Part shown: positions 1 through 10,431 of the stretch, piece by piece
Layout of the letters: every line of letters begins with the position of its first letter
Position numbering within the stretch: position 1 is the stretch's first letter
Translations under genes and position numbers: made by a program
From: Paraspadella gotoi
Taxonomy: Eukaryota; Chaetognatha
Direction: 5' to 3'
Length of the DNA stretch: 64,000 nt
Assembly: GCA_051294375.1 (NCBI GenBank)
Contig: CM119271.1
Location: 10,910,338-10,974,337, forward strand
The notes under the pieces: generated by a model
Told to the model about the DNA's origin: nothing
Database searches by the model: none
What the model saw: the letters and a program-made list of their open reading frames with translations, nothing else

Positions 1-120
1 CCTACTGCGAAAATTAAAACACATAAAATTATTTTTTTTTTACATATTATTATTCACTGATGGTATATTGTTCATAATTGACATTTAGAATTTTCGTATG
101 TAACTTTCACTACGCCTTAA
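1..120. mobile_element. Right end of a fold-back MITE (partial copy)
   Basis: This stretch matches 35,439-35,558 and 51,896-52,010 almost base for base, with small indels. It ends at the same TTAA (117-120) that closes the fold-back element at 34,940-35,558; beyond that point the three loci no longer match. It is the 3' arm of another copy cut by the window edge. The TTAA at the boundary and the terminal CACTACGSC motif are seen directly; the MITE assignment is inference from the full-length copy. Confidence 0.7.
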
Positions 121-128
121 CCTTCAGT

Positions 129-290
129 CGTGACTCGGTGGCTCATTGAGTAAAGCCATGACCGGTACCTCCCCTACGAGAAGTGTGAGGACATCCGTAA
201 ACCGCCTTGGGGGCTTTGAAAACCCTCAAGACTGGTTCCAAGCCCAAGACCCCTTCCGTCCGTTGCTAAAAGGGTTAAAGAAGTTACGGA
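129..290 (+). mobile_element. tRNA-derived SINE, degraded copy
   Basis: This copy aligns with the better element at 1,715-1,900: both begin GTGACYCGGTGGCT, continue with a GAGTAAAGCC block and share the body blocks around CCTTGGGG, AAACCCTCAAG and CTGGTTYCA. The pol III A-box-like TGGCTCATTGAG is present, but the B-box region is damaged by deletion. It starts just after the MITE end at 120. It carries no coding capacity. Confidence 0.6.
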
Positions 291-711
291 TAGTCATCTT
301 CAGCCCACTTAGCACCTTATTCACAAATATATAAACAAAAAATCCTATTTTCACGACCGTTCAATTGTTTAAAAAAAATTAAACAAACAAAATAAACAAT
401 AATAAACGACCAGCTCGTTTTTCCATTTCGAAAATTTTTCCCGCCAAACCTTTCAACCGCAAAAAAAATCGGAACACACACACACACTCAATCTCATTCA
501 TGTTTTTTGTGTGGGTAACCGAGGGAGGGGAGAGAAGGGAGAACATTTTTTCACCGTTTTTTTTTTTTTGTGAAAAATTTCGAGATACAATCGACGCTCT
601 TGGACAACGAGCGACGTATGACCCCGTCGTGACGTCAGGGCGCGCGAGGCGAAGCGTCGATACGTGCGAAATGCGCGCAATCAGATTAGGACGCGAAGAC
701 ACGCAGATTAC

Positions 712-749
<38 letters not shown>

Positions 750-1129
750 NNNNNNNNNNNNNNNNNNNNNNNNNNNNNNNNNNNNNNNNNNNNNNNNNNN
801 NNNNNNNNNNNNNNNNNNNNNNNNNNNNNNNNNNNNNNNNNNNNNNNNNNNNNNNNNNNNNNNNNNNNNNNNNNNNNNNNNNNNNNNNNNNNNNNNNNNN
901 NNNNNNNNNNNNNNNNNNNNNNNNNNNNNNNNNNNNNNNNNNNNNNNNNNNNNNNNNNNNNNNNNNNNNNNNNNNNNNNNNNNNNNNNNNNNNNNNNNNN
1001 NNNNNNNNNNNNNNNNNNNNNNNNNNNNNNNNNNNNNCAACGAGAGAATTCTCTCTGTGAGTTTTTTAGTAGCACCGCGAGTACTCGCGGTTCGTTGGTC
1101 GCTCGATACGTCTGTCTGTCGGTCTGTCC
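291..1129. other. AT-rich DNA, CpG-rich patch, (AG)n and gap
   Basis: Positions 291-480 are AT-rich with no recognisable gene. A short (AC)n run lies near 474-486. Positions 590-715 are unusually CpG-rich for this window and contain a perfect CRE palindrome (separate entry). An (AG)n tract at 716-749 runs into an N gap at 750-1,037, so the gap is probably an unresolved microsatellite. Nothing coding is supported; open frames through the gap are artefacts. Confidence 0.6.
630..637. promoter_or_regulatory. Perfect CRE palindrome TGACGTCA
   Basis: The eight-base palindrome TGACGTCA is the consensus site of CREB/ATF bZIP factors. It sits in a CpG-rich patch (about 590-715), which fits a promoter, but no transcript or first exon can be shown next to it. 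The site is seen directly; function is inference. Confidence 0.35.
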
Positions 1130-1714
1130 CACTTACGTTAAAAATGCATATAATTTGCCCATAGTTGGTTGCTCATTTGTTAAGAAAGAAATAAACCGCA
1201 AATCTAAAGGGACTGCTAGCGCCGCCTTCACCGAAGTCTTCAGTAACTCCTAAAACTATAAAGAATAAAAGACGGAATTTTGATGCAGTGCATGTCGTAA
1301 ATACAGGGGCAAAACATTTTTTTTTAGTCTTGTCATGTCGTCATGTCGTCATGTCGTCATGTGATCAAAGGAAAATATACGTGAAAATAAGGTCACTGCG
1401 GCGCAACACATTGGAATTACCGTTCCTTGTTTTTTTTTTTTAAAAAGTCACGGTTGCGCATCGTCAATGCAGCGGAAAACAAGTTCGAGCGACGGGAAAA
1501 GCTTTTGTTTTCTTGTTAGTTTTATTTTTTATATTTTCTTGTTTTTTTTTTCTCGTTTCGCGAAGGACAATTTGTGCGGAAAAGCGCAAGAAATTCTCGG
1601 CTCAAACGACGCGAAAAAAAAATAGGAATTAGTAATTTGCTAATTAGACAAAAGACGTCGACGCAAATCCACGCAACGAACTTCCCCCCGTCTATAAACA
1701 TGACGGTTTCGCTT
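1130..1714. other. Intergenic DNA with 8-bp tandem repeat
   Basis: Apart from four tandem copies of the octamer GTCATGTC around 1,330-1,362, nothing is recognised. A 78-codon minus-strand open frame at 1,522-1,758 overlaps the SINE and has no coding character. Confidence 0.5.
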
Positions 1715-1900
1715 GTGACCCGGTGGCTAAATGAGTAAAGCCTTAAGCTCATGACCATAAGGTACCGGGATCGATCCCTAATGTTACCTAACCAGCGGTA
1801 ATCGGGAAGACGGCCTTGGGGCCTTGGAAAACCCTCAAGCCTGGTTTCAAAGTCCAGGACCCGTTCCGTGACAGGGTGTTAGAGCCGTATCCACAGATTG
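1715..1900 (+). mobile_element. tRNA-derived SINE
   Basis: The 5' 70 bases are tRNA-like. An A box (TGGCTAAATGAG at 1,724-1,735) is followed about 34 bases later by a B box (GATCGATCC at 1,769-1,777, fitting GWTCRANNC). The first five bases GTGAC can pair with GTTAC at the end of the tRNA-like part as an acceptor stem. CAT lies at the anticodon-like position, which suggests but does not prove a tRNA-Met ancestor. The downstream body (about 1,800-1,900) is shared with the copy at 129-290. SINEs are transcribed by RNA polymerase III and moved by LINE enzymes; no LINE partner is seen here. Confidence 0.75.
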
Positions 1901-2030
1901 AACCTGGAAAATATTAGGATTTTACATGGAAACTAACAAAAGAACATACATTAATCTAAAGCAATAAGACATAAAAATACTAATTACGCAAATCGCAATG
2001 TCAGGAAAAAAAACCTACTCGGGAAGTAAG

Positions 2031-2245
2031 GCAAAAACTTCGCAGAAAATAAGTCAGAAAAATGGGCAAAAAATGGGCAAAAAACGATACAAAGAATAAA
2101 GAAAAAAACTACGCAGAAAATGAGGCAACAACTACGTATAAAATGAGGGAAAAACTACGCATAAAATGAGGGAAAAACTACGCATAAAATGAGGCAACAA
2201 CTACGCATAAAATGAGGCAACAACTACGCACAAACTACGCAAAAA
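2031..2245 (+). repeat. 23-bp minisatellite
   Basis: From about 2,107 to 2,245 a 23-bp unit (AAAATGAGG followed by an ACTACGCAT block) repeats about six times with few changes. Looser copies (AAAATGGGC, GAAAATAAG) extend back to about 2,031. Because 23 is not a multiple of three, the array is not a coding repeat. Confidence 0.85.
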
Positions 2246-2315
2246 TGAGACAAGGACGATGGACCGCCCAGGGACGAGCCAAGGGGATTAGGCCCTTCGA
2301 CTCGGAAGACCAAAA

Positions 2316-2543
2316 NNNNNNNNNNNNNNNNNNNNNNNNNNNNNNNNNNNNNNNNNNNNNNNNNNNNNNNNNNNNNNNNNNNNNNNNNNNNNNNNNNNNN
2401 NNNNNNNNNNNNNNNNNNNNNNNNNNNNNNNNNNNNNNNNNNNNNNNNNNNNNNNNNNNNNNNNNNNNNNNNNNNNNNNNNNNNNNNNNNNNNNNNNNNN
2501 NNNNNNNNNNNNNNNNNNNNNNNNNNNNNNNNNNNNNNNNNNN
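2316..2543. other. Assembly gap (228 N)
   Basis: This is a run of N of estimated length, flanked by non-repetitive moderately GC-rich sequence on both sides. It may hide part of the coding-like segment that follows. Confidence 0.95.
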
Positions 2544-2581
2544 CCCCCTTACCTCCTCACTACCCACGCCGCGAGCGCATA

Positions 2582-2767
2582 ATGGTTAACGAGAACTTAC
2601 CCTCGGGTTATGGACGAGCGTTCCCTCGTCGTCAACGGACCTTTCCCGAGGCCTTTGAACGCGACTTACCCGAAAATCAGGGTCGTGACTCGATGCGTCC
2701 CGAAAACGTTGCTCTCTATAATTTGCATGCAAGCTTGTGCAAGCTGGTACAAGCTTGGATTCTGTGA
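2582..2767 (+). CDS. Coding-like ORF, unknown product
   Basis: This 61-codon frame starts ATGGTTAAC and ends TGA at 2,767. Its composition is mixed and not low-complexity (rich in R, P, E and N), unlike most frames in the window, and the frame is also open upstream towards the gap at 2,316-2,543. No domain or family is recognised. It could be a fragment of a host exon or of a mobile-element protein. No splice sites were identified with confidence. Coding is inference from composition only. Confidence 0.25.
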   Translation: MVNENLPSGYGRAFPRRQRTFPEAFERDLPENQGRDSMRPENVALYNLHASLCKLVQAWIL

Positions 2768-2889
2768 TTTATTGGGTTAAATAAAACTAATTGCAGTTTA
2801 AGTTTGAGGTTTGTGAGCAATTGCAATACACACATTTGCATGCAGTGTGCAGCGTGCACTGGTTATCCACAGGATAAAATTTTAAGATA

Positions 2890-2970
2890 GACTTTACTTT
2901 ACTTTACTTTACTTTACTTTACTTTACTTTACTTTACTTTACTTTACTTTACTTTACTTTACTTTACTTT
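2890..2970. repeat. (TTTAC)n pentanucleotide microsatellite
   Basis: About fifteen perfect tandem copies of TTTAC are followed by impure T-rich copies to about 3,000. Confidence 0.95.
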
Positions 2971-4710
2971 TCTTTTTTTTTTCTTTACTTTTCTTTACAT
3001 AATTTTCATATTCTCGAACAGTCACTTGCCAATTGTCAAAACCTATATGGAAAATTCTAGTTTTCGCCTGTTCCGCCTTCATGTATGATTTTTATGTGCA
3101 TATGTGTGCGTGTGTGCATATTCATGCCGACTACTCTGTGTGCTTTTGACATCAACTCTCACTGGTTAATTTCTTTCTCTTTTATTATAGATTTCTGTTA
3201 AACTCTCTCTTTTTCTATCCCACTGACTATCTTTCTATCCGACTGTCAATTGGTTTCACTCTATGTCAGTTTAAGTACATCTCTATGTCAGTTTGTCCAT
3301 TAAACTGTCCATCTGTCTGACTCGGCTTCACTCTCGTTCTNNNNNNNNNNNNNNNNNNNNNNNNNNNNNNNNNNNNNNNNNNNNNNNNNNNNNNNNNNNN
3401 NNNNNNNNNNNNNNNNNNNNNNNNNNNNNNNNNNNNNNNNNNNNNNNNNNNNNNNNNNNNNNNNNNNNNNNNNNNNNNNNNNNNNNNNNNNNNNNNNNNN
3501 NNNNNNNNNNNNNNNNNNNNNNNNNNNNNNNNNNNNNNNNNNNNNNNNNNNNNNNNNNNNNNNNNNNNNNNNNNNNNNNNNNNNNNNNNNNNNNNNNNNN
3601 NNNNNNAAGCGCTTTTGTCCTGAAAGAGGTTTATTGCCTGGTAGGACGTTGAAATTAGTACTAAGGGAGCTAAAGAGATAGAGAGGGAGAGAGATAGAGA
3701 GAGAGAGGGAGAGTGAGCGAGAGAAAGAGTATAGAGAAAGAAATAGATAAATGTGAGGGGAAGAATAGAAGAAAAATAGAGAGAGTGTGTGAGAGAGTGA
3801 GAGAGGGAGAGATGATAAAGTTTTTTTATTTTTCTTTTTCTCGGATGTTTCTCCTTTNNNNNNNNNNNNNNNNNNNNNNNNNNNNNNNNNNNNNNNNNNN
3901 NNNNNNNNNNNNNNNNNNNNNNNNNNNNNNNNNNNNNNNNNNNNNNNNNNNNNNNNNNNNNNNNNNNNNNNNNNNNNNNNNNNNNNNNNNNNNNNNNNNN
4001 NNNNNNNNNNNNNNNNNNNNNNNNNNNNNNNNNNNNNNNNNNNNNNNNNNNNNNNNNNNNNNNNNNNNNNNNNNNNNNNNNNNNNNNNNNNNNNNNNNNN
4101 NNNNNNNNNNNNNNNNNNNNNNNNNNNNNNNNNNNNNNNNNNNNNNNNNNNNNNNNNNNNNNNNNNNNNNNNNNNNNNNNNNNNNNNNNNNNNNNNNNNN
4201 NNNNNNNNNNNNNNNNNNNNNNNNNNNNNNNNNNNNNNNNNNNNNNNNNNNNNNNNNNNNNNNNNNNNNNNNNNNNNNNNNNNNNNNNNNNNNNNNNNNN
4301 NNNNNNNNNNNNNNNNNNNNNNNNNNNNNNNNNNNNNNNNNNNNNNNNNNNNNNNNNNNNNNNNNNNNNNNNNNNNNNNNNNNNNNNNNNNNNNNNNNNN
4401 NNNNNNNNNNNNNNNNNNNNNNNNNNNNNNNNNNNNNNNNNNNNNNNNNNNNNNNNNNNNNNNNNNNNNNNNNNNNNNNNNNNNNNNNNNNNNNNNNNNN
4501 NNNNNNNNNNNNNNNNNNNNNNNNNNNNNNNNNNNNNNNNNNNNNNNNNNNNNNNNNNNNNNNNNNNNNNNNNNNNNNNNNNNNNNNNNNNNNNNNNNNN
4601 NNNNNNNNNNNNNNNNNNNNNNNNNNNNNNNNNNNNNNNNNNNNNNNNNNNNNNNNNNNNNNNNNNNNNNNNNNNNNNNNNNNNNNNNNNNNNNNNNNNN
4701 NNNNNNNNNN
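2971..4710. other. AT-rich DNA, AG-rich tract and two gaps
   Basis: Positions 3,001-3,340 are AT/CT-rich with repeated TCTATCY and TCTATGTCAGTTT blocks (3,210-3,300) and no gene. An N gap spans 3,341-3,606. Positions 3,660-3,815 are an impure (AG)n tract. A second N gap spans 3,858-4,710. No coding or RNA gene is supported. Confidence 0.6.
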
Positions 4711-5592
<882 letters not shown>

Positions 5593-6163
5593 GCGGCCTT
5601 TAATCCTTCCGTTCCGGAATATCTCCTCCTTTCTCTTCTTCTTCCAACTCCTCCCCTTCTTCCTCTTTTTCTATCTCTCACTCTCTCTCACTCTCTTAAC
5701 TCCTCTCCTTCCTCCTTTCCTTCCTCTCTTTCTCTCCATCTTCCTCCTCCTTCTCCCTTCTCTTTTAATAATCTTCTCTCTGCACCTCCTCCTCTTCCTC
5801 CCTTCTCTCCCTCCTCCTTCTCCACCTCCCTCCCCCCTCTCCTACCTCCCTTCACCGAAATCGTGTTTGCGTCGCTTAAAGATCAATCCAACGCCGTCGT
5901 CCACAAAAGGCAGGACCGTCTTTCAATCTTCTTCCCTCCCTTATCTTTTTCTTTTACTCTTTTTTTCCCCCACTTTTCTTTTTTTTTTTTGCGTGATTTT
6001 TTTCGAAAAGCGTCCCATTTCTGTTTATTTAATACCTGAAGAGTGGTGTTCATTACCAAAATCTTAAAAAAACTATAATCTTAATTTTAATCTAATATAA
6101 TGCAATCTCTAACCTTGATCCTGTTTGCAAAGTAAGTTTTTTTTTAATTGAACAATAGTGAGT

Positions 6164-6221
6164 TATAATATCAGACATGTTTCGGTTCTGATGCGAACCT
6201 TTATCAGTATGAAATATTATG
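6164..6221 (-). ncRNA. Hammerhead ribozyme motif, copy 1
   Basis: Read on the minus strand, a stem I strand is followed by the core CTGATAA (complement of 6,201-6,207), a stem II of five perfect pairs GGTTC/GAACC (6,184-6,188 with 6,195-6,199), the second core box GAAA (6,180-6,183), the short self-complementary stem III ACATGT and the cleavage triplet GTC (complement of 6,174-6,176). The following TGATATTAT pairs with ATAATAT..CA upstream to close stem I. Short stem III is typical of Penelope-type hammerheads, which are thought to work as dimers. Core box 1 is canonically CTGATGA; here and in copy 2 the G at position 8 is A. This base takes part in catalysis, so the copy may be weak or dead. 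Confidence 0.72.
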
Positions 6222-6544
6222 CCTTACCCCTTATATTTTAATTTTTTTTTTATCTCTCTCATTTACGTTTTTATTTTTATCTGGGTTGTATTTGACCTGT
6301 CGATCTGATATCTTTATTTGGTCACCTCAAATTTTACAGAGAGAGAAACTATATTTTTAGTTTTATTTTGAACTCAATTCTGATTACAGTTTTATGGGAT
6401 ATTTTTAAATTCTTGATTAATAAATATTTGGAAACCTTTTTACGTCTTAATATTCATCCGAATTCGACTCGATATTCAGCAAAGATTCAAGTATTCATGT
6501 AAAAAAGATCCTTCGTCACTCTACAAGGAATGGGCGATGTCTAG

Positions 6545-6652
6545 AATGCGCTACTCCACGCATAAGTTTATTACGTTACTTAGCTAAGTTTGATAGTTTA
6601 TAAACCAAATTCATATTGGGTTTATAAAAAAAAGAGAAAAAAAGAGGGAGAG
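6545..6652. repeat. 108-bp tag, copy 1 of 3
   Basis: Begins AATGCGCTACTCCACGC and ends in a purine-rich AAAGAGGGAGAG run. It recurs nearly unchanged at 9,105-9,212 and 10,432-10,542. Here it abuts a 25-N join. Confidence 0.9.
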
Positions 6653-6677
6653 NNNNNNNNNNNNNNNNNNNNNNNNN
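6653..6677. other. 25-N scaffold join
   Basis: A gap of exactly 25 N at the end of the repeated 108-bp tag marks a contig join made in or beside a repeat, so order and distance across it are uncertain. Confidence 0.95.
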
Positions 6678-6934
6678 GGGCGCGTTGAATTCTCTTGTCG
6701 CAACCACGCGATCTCTGGTTCGTGAAAATTGGCGGGGGCGGGAGAAGGGGGGCGGGAATCGGGTGAGACCTCACACAGAAGAGCTGAATTACGACCGACG
6801 ATGAGTAAACGTAAATATGTGTAAAAAAGGGAATTGGTGAGTGAAGACGCGTACCCACCGACGCCGCCGCTTTGCCGTGACGAATCATAATCGATTTTCT
6901 CAAGGTCACCACAATCGCTGAGAATCCAATGCAA
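6678..6934 (-). CDS. Coding-like open frame, unknown
   Basis: The minus strand is open for about 85 codons from 6,934 into the gap at 6,677, with mixed composition (acidic start, a hydrophobic middle around residues 34-48, proline-rich end). No ATG is at the start and no family is recognised. A second minus-strand frame is open over the same stretch, which weakens the case. The segment is GC-richer than its flanks. A weak exon candidate at best. Confidence 0.2.
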
Positions 6935-7308
6935 TTTGACTTTTTCCTTCTGTCGTTTTTTTTTTTTTGATTGGGGGGGGAATTAGTTTAAGGGAAATTC
7001 CGATCAATTATATCTCTTTTTGTTGGTTTTCTTGTTTATCTCATCTCGGTTAATTCGCGCGTTGAGAGATTTAAATTTCTGCAGGACCAGCTGCAACCAA
7101 CATTATTTAGTAAGTATATGAACTCATAGGATTTTCTAAGATACGAAAATCAAAGGATATTTTTATTCTAGAGATAAAAGGTAGCACGGAGAGATGAGAT
7201 CAAGTAGCATTACTTGAGGAACAAAGGAGAAATAGCTAAGTTCTATTTATAAACATCGATCTGCAAATCTGATGTGGTCGAATTCCGGTTCGGCGAAATC
7301 CATTCCTT
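6935..7308. other. AT-rich intergenic DNA
   Basis: No gene, RNA or known repeat is seen. A T11 run and a G8 run lie near 6,957-6,980. Confidence 0.5.
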
Positions 7309-7767
7309 CTATAATCCAAGACAAGTCTTTTTGTTCATAACGACTCTTTTCTTAAATGCCTTTAGACCGGTTTGCGCAACAACCACCCGATGCCGGCCGG
7401 ATTCGCCGGAAATGGGCGACGGCCCGTCATCGGCCTTTCCGCGGTAGTGAACGTCCATTTTACAAAAGAACAGCGTATTCAGTCCCGGCAATCCTCCGGA
7501 ACAATTAAAGTTTTAATATTTGCATTAATCTGAAACAATAGAAAAGTAAGCCGTTTCCTGTATATCTTCCTAGCGATGCCAGCCTGATGCGACGGTTGTC
7601 GAGAAGTCTCGATTACGTCTCCGGCCCGCCGCCGGTGAACCTGCAGATCCGCGGCGACTGAAGCGGAGGCGTAGAAAAGGTCTGTCGGCGGCGCGGCGAA
7701 AGACTTTCCTCTCGAGAAGAAACACAGGTGGAATCTTCGAGAGGCGAACGAAGTATTAGTTGTTTTT
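7309..7767 (-). CDS. Broken coding-like region, unknown product
   Basis: A GC-rich island in AT-rich DNA. On the minus strand one frame is open without ATG for about 95 codons (roughly 7,767 to 7,481), and an overlapping second frame is open for 60 codons from about 7,491 to the TAG at 7,309. Single-base indels are common in this assembly, so the two may be one reading frame split by an error near 7,485-7,495. The first part is basic (an HRRR and an RKIYRKR stretch); the second has a KAFKKR stretch. A TTTCAG near 7,535 could also be a splice acceptor. No family is recognised. Coding is inference from length, GC rise and composition. Confidence 0.3.
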
Positions 7768-8309
7768 TAGAGAGAGACTAACAGTAGCAAGGATATTATC
7801 CGAATATTAGTTTTCGTCGAGCACAATATAAAATACAATCGAAAGTAGATAATTGCTACGGAGACACATTTAAAACTTTAATCGTACTTCACGCAAGCTT
7901 CTGAAACAAATCTAATGAAAGTCCGCTCTTACGTCAAGAATCTGTAATTTCAAAATTTCAAAGAATCAATGGCATAAAGATAAGGGTTTAACCTATTCCA
8001 TGCTACCTCCTATGACTATTAATTACGGATACCTGAGAGTCGGGTTGTATTGTTAAAAAATAAACTTGAATTAATGAAAGGAAAACAAGTAAAGGGCGCA
8101 GCAAAAATCGTTCACCTTTAGGTCAGAAAGAAGCAGATCAAGTAAACTAGTGGCGGAAGCTGTACCACACGGCGCCAATCCTAGCAATCACCATATCGAG
8201 AGTATAGATTGCCGAGGATAAGGGAAATTATCGTGTAAGATAAAAGGAATAATATATGATGCTGGTCATTCGGAGAGAGACGTCAATGATATAGAGAGAG
8301 TTTAAAACA
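7768..8309. other. Intergenic DNA, nothing recognised
   Basis: Moderately AT-rich, non-repetitive sequence. No convincing exon, RNA or mobile element was found. Confidence 0.5.
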
Positions 8310-8672
8310 ATGTCGGGCTTGGAAAGGAAAAGAAAGAATTGGGGAAAAGAAAAAAAGGGCAAAATTTTCCCAAAAGAATACCCCATTCAGTTAAATTCAG
8401 GAAAAAAACACACACATCAGGCACAGCACATCAACCACAGCATCAACGATGCAGAACGCACCAGAGCAGGAGGCAATCAGCGAAGACAAGGAGATCAGGA
8501 AATCGACACCAGGAACCAGCAGCACAGAAATTAATTTTTTAAGTGGTGTGAGGTATTAAAGTTAAGGTATAAGGTGTGCGAAAAGGTTCAACAATTGCGT
8601 TAGATATTAAGATAATAAGATATTAAGATTTATGGTTAAGCGGATAAGGGGATAAGGATTAAGGTAAAATTT
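8310..8672 (-). repeat. Inverted TTAACC-rich repeat, arm 1 (interrupted)
   Basis: The reverse complement of this stretch matches 10,545-10,790: shared blocks are GGCAAAATTTTCC, the AATTAATTTTTAA block, TATTAAAGTTAAGG, GTGTGCGAAAAGGTTCAA and TTAGATATTAAGAT. The match is interrupted here by about 125 bp (8,402-8,526) absent from the other arm. The TTAACC/CCTTAA-rich core resembles the elements at 26,745 and 33,278. Confidence 0.75.
8402..8526. other. 125-bp insertion inside an inverted repeat
   Basis: This block has no counterpart in the arm at 10,545-10,790, which passes directly from TTCAG to AATTAATTTT. It is more CA/GA-rich than its surroundings and is open in two forward frames. No target-site duplication is clear. 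It may be an insertion here, or a deletion in the other arm. Confidence 0.5.
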
Positions 8673-9104
8673 GGTGAACGAACGAACGAACGAACGAACG
8701 ACGGGGCGTAACGCCTCCTGTCCCGCCCGGTCTCACCACTCGACGCTCGACGGCGACGCCTGCCGAGTTTGACTCGAATTTAACCTTCGTTTTTTCCCTT
8801 TTGTTTGTTTTTCTCTTCGTCGACGGAGCAAAACATCCGGACGGTGGTTGTTGTTGTCGTTGTTGTTGTCGTTGTTGTTGTTATTTTGCAATCCTGTCAT
8901 TTTTCTGGTTTAGCTTACTGACTCCATCTTTGGGTTTCTCTCTAGATCTATTTTTTTCTTGATGTTGCTATATTTTTTTCTCTCTCTCTCTCTCTGTGTG
9001 AAACATAAAAAAACGGAAAGGGTTCAATGATAACTGAATAAATAATTTAAATTACTTTTATACGTGTAAATTATGTAAACTTAATACTTTTTGTNNNNNN
9101 NNNN
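8673..9104. other. Microsatellites and AT-rich DNA, 10-N gap
   Basis: Contains (GAAC)n at 8,675-8,702, (GTT/GTC)n at 8,843-8,884, and (CT)n near 8,981-8,995. From about 8,876 to 9,060 it resembles 14,905-15,350 in patches (TTATTTTGCAATCCT, TTTCTGG, TCTGTGTGA, GAGGGTTCAA-type blocks). A 10-N gap at 9,095-9,104 precedes the second tag. Confidence 0.55.
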
Positions 9105-9212
9105 ATGCGCTACTCCGCGCATAAGTTTACTACGTTACTTAGCTAAGTTTGATAGTTTATAAACCAAATTGATATTGGGTTTATAAAAAAAAGAGAAAAA
9201 AAGAGGGAGAGA
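9105..9212. repeat. 108-bp tag, copy 2 of 3
   Basis: Left flanking direct repeat of the hammerhead-bearing element; differs from the other copies by a few bases (CTCCGCGC instead of CTCCACGC). Preceded by a 10-N gap. Confidence 0.9.
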
Positions 9213-10013
9213 TGACATGCGGGGCGGGAGCAGGCGGCCTTAATCCTTCCGTCCGGGTAATATCGTTTGTCCTGCCCTTTGTCCTTCTGGTCGTTGTTCT
9301 GTGCCAAGCTCCTCCCGCTTCTGGTGCCCATACGGCTTTTCTAGTCATGGCTCGAGCTGCTCTCTTCAGGCTCTTGCTTAAACTTCTCTGCCTTCTCCTT
9401 TCCTGGTCCTCTCTTTCTCTCATCTTCCTCTGCTCCTGTGCTCCTTGCTCTCTTTTAAGTAAGATCTTCTCTCTGGCCATGATCCTCCTCCTCTTCTTCC
9501 CGTCGGTCTCTCCCTCCGATGCCTTTCCACGTGGGGGTGTGGTGCCGGGCGCGAGGGGAGCCTCGCCTGCTCGGGCCCGCCTGTGCCTACCTACCCTTCA
9601 CCGAATAAGTGGGGTGGGGGGGTCGTGCGCGGTGGGTGGGTGGTAGGGGTTTGGGCGGGGTCTGTGCTTACAAGGATCGGAATCCAACGCGCGGCCGGTC
9701 TGGGTCTTCCACAAGAAAGAGTGCAGGACGCGTCTTCAATCTTCTTCCCGTCCCTATCTTGTTCTGGTACTCTTTTCCGGCCCACGTTTTCTTTTTTTCT
9801 CATTTGCGGACTTTGCGTGATTTTTTTCGAAAAGCGTCCCATTTCTGTTTATTTAATACCTGAAGAGTGGTGTTTAACCCATCATTACCAAAATCTTGAA
9901 TAAAATAACTTATTAATCTATAATTTTTAATCTGAATATAATTGCTAATTTCTAACCATTGATCCTGTTTTGCCCAAAGTAGAGTTTTTTTTGAATTGAA
10001 CAATAGTGAGTTT

Positions 10014-10074
10014 TGATAATATCAGACATGTTTCGGTTCTGATTTGCGAACCTTTATTCAGTGAAATATTTCAT
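10014..10074 (-). ncRNA. Hammerhead ribozyme motif, copy 2
   Basis: Same architecture as at 6,164-6,221, on the minus strand: a stem I strand TGAAATATTTCA, core CTGA(A)TAA, stem II GGTTC/GAACC, core GAAA, stem III ACATGT, cleavage triplet GTC, and the returning stem I strand TGATATTATCA. The two stem I strands pair at both ends with internal bulges, as expected for natural hammerheads. The core carries an extra A compared with copy 1, which may be a sequencing error; both copies lack the canonical G8. Confidence 0.72.
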
Positions 10075-10431
10075 GCCTTACCCCTTATATTTTTTAATTT
10101 TTTTTATACTGCTCTCATTTCGTTTCATGTGTTTATGCTGGGTTGATTTTGACCTGTCGATTCTGATGAGTCTTATAATGTGTGTCACCCTCAAATTTTA
10201 CATGAGAGAGAAAACTATATTTTTAGTTTTATTTTGAACTCAATTCTGATTACAGTTTTATGGCGATGATTTTTAAATTCATTTGATTAATAATATATTT
10301 GGAAACCTTTTTACGTTCTTGAAATATCTCGATCCGCAATTCGACTCGATATTCAGCATAGATTCAAGCTATTCATGGGTTGTAATAAAAGATCCTCGTC
10401 ACCTCTACAAGATGATGGGCGTATGTCTAGA

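Larger units (their letters stand above)
5593..6652 (-). mobile_element. Penelope/retrozyme-like repeat, shortened copy 1
   Basis: This region aligns end to end with 9,234-10,542, with many deletions. Shared landmarks in order are GCGGCCTTTAATCCTTCCG, the CTTCACCGAA block, the AAAAGCGTCCCATTTCTG block, the hammerhead motif (6,164-6,221) and the terminal tag (6,545-6,652). Orientation is given by the ribozyme, which is on the minus strand. Penelope-like elements and animal retrozymes are known to carry hammerhead ribozymes in their repeated ends. No reverse transcriptase or GIY-YIG nuclease is present, so this is at most a terminal or non-autonomous fragment. A 25-N gap follows at once. Confidence 0.6.

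Noticed and set aside
7574-7661. Plus-strand exon candidate with acceptor CTTCCTAG
   Set aside because: It is only 28 codons and ends in a stop without a donor. The minus strand of the same block is open for longer, so it was not kept as a feature.
9212-9646. 144-codon plus-strand frame with hydrophobic stretches
   Set aside because: It is mostly the antisense of an arginine/glutamate-rich strand; the hydrophobicity follows from CT-rich DNA. The copy at 5.6 kb does not keep the frame.
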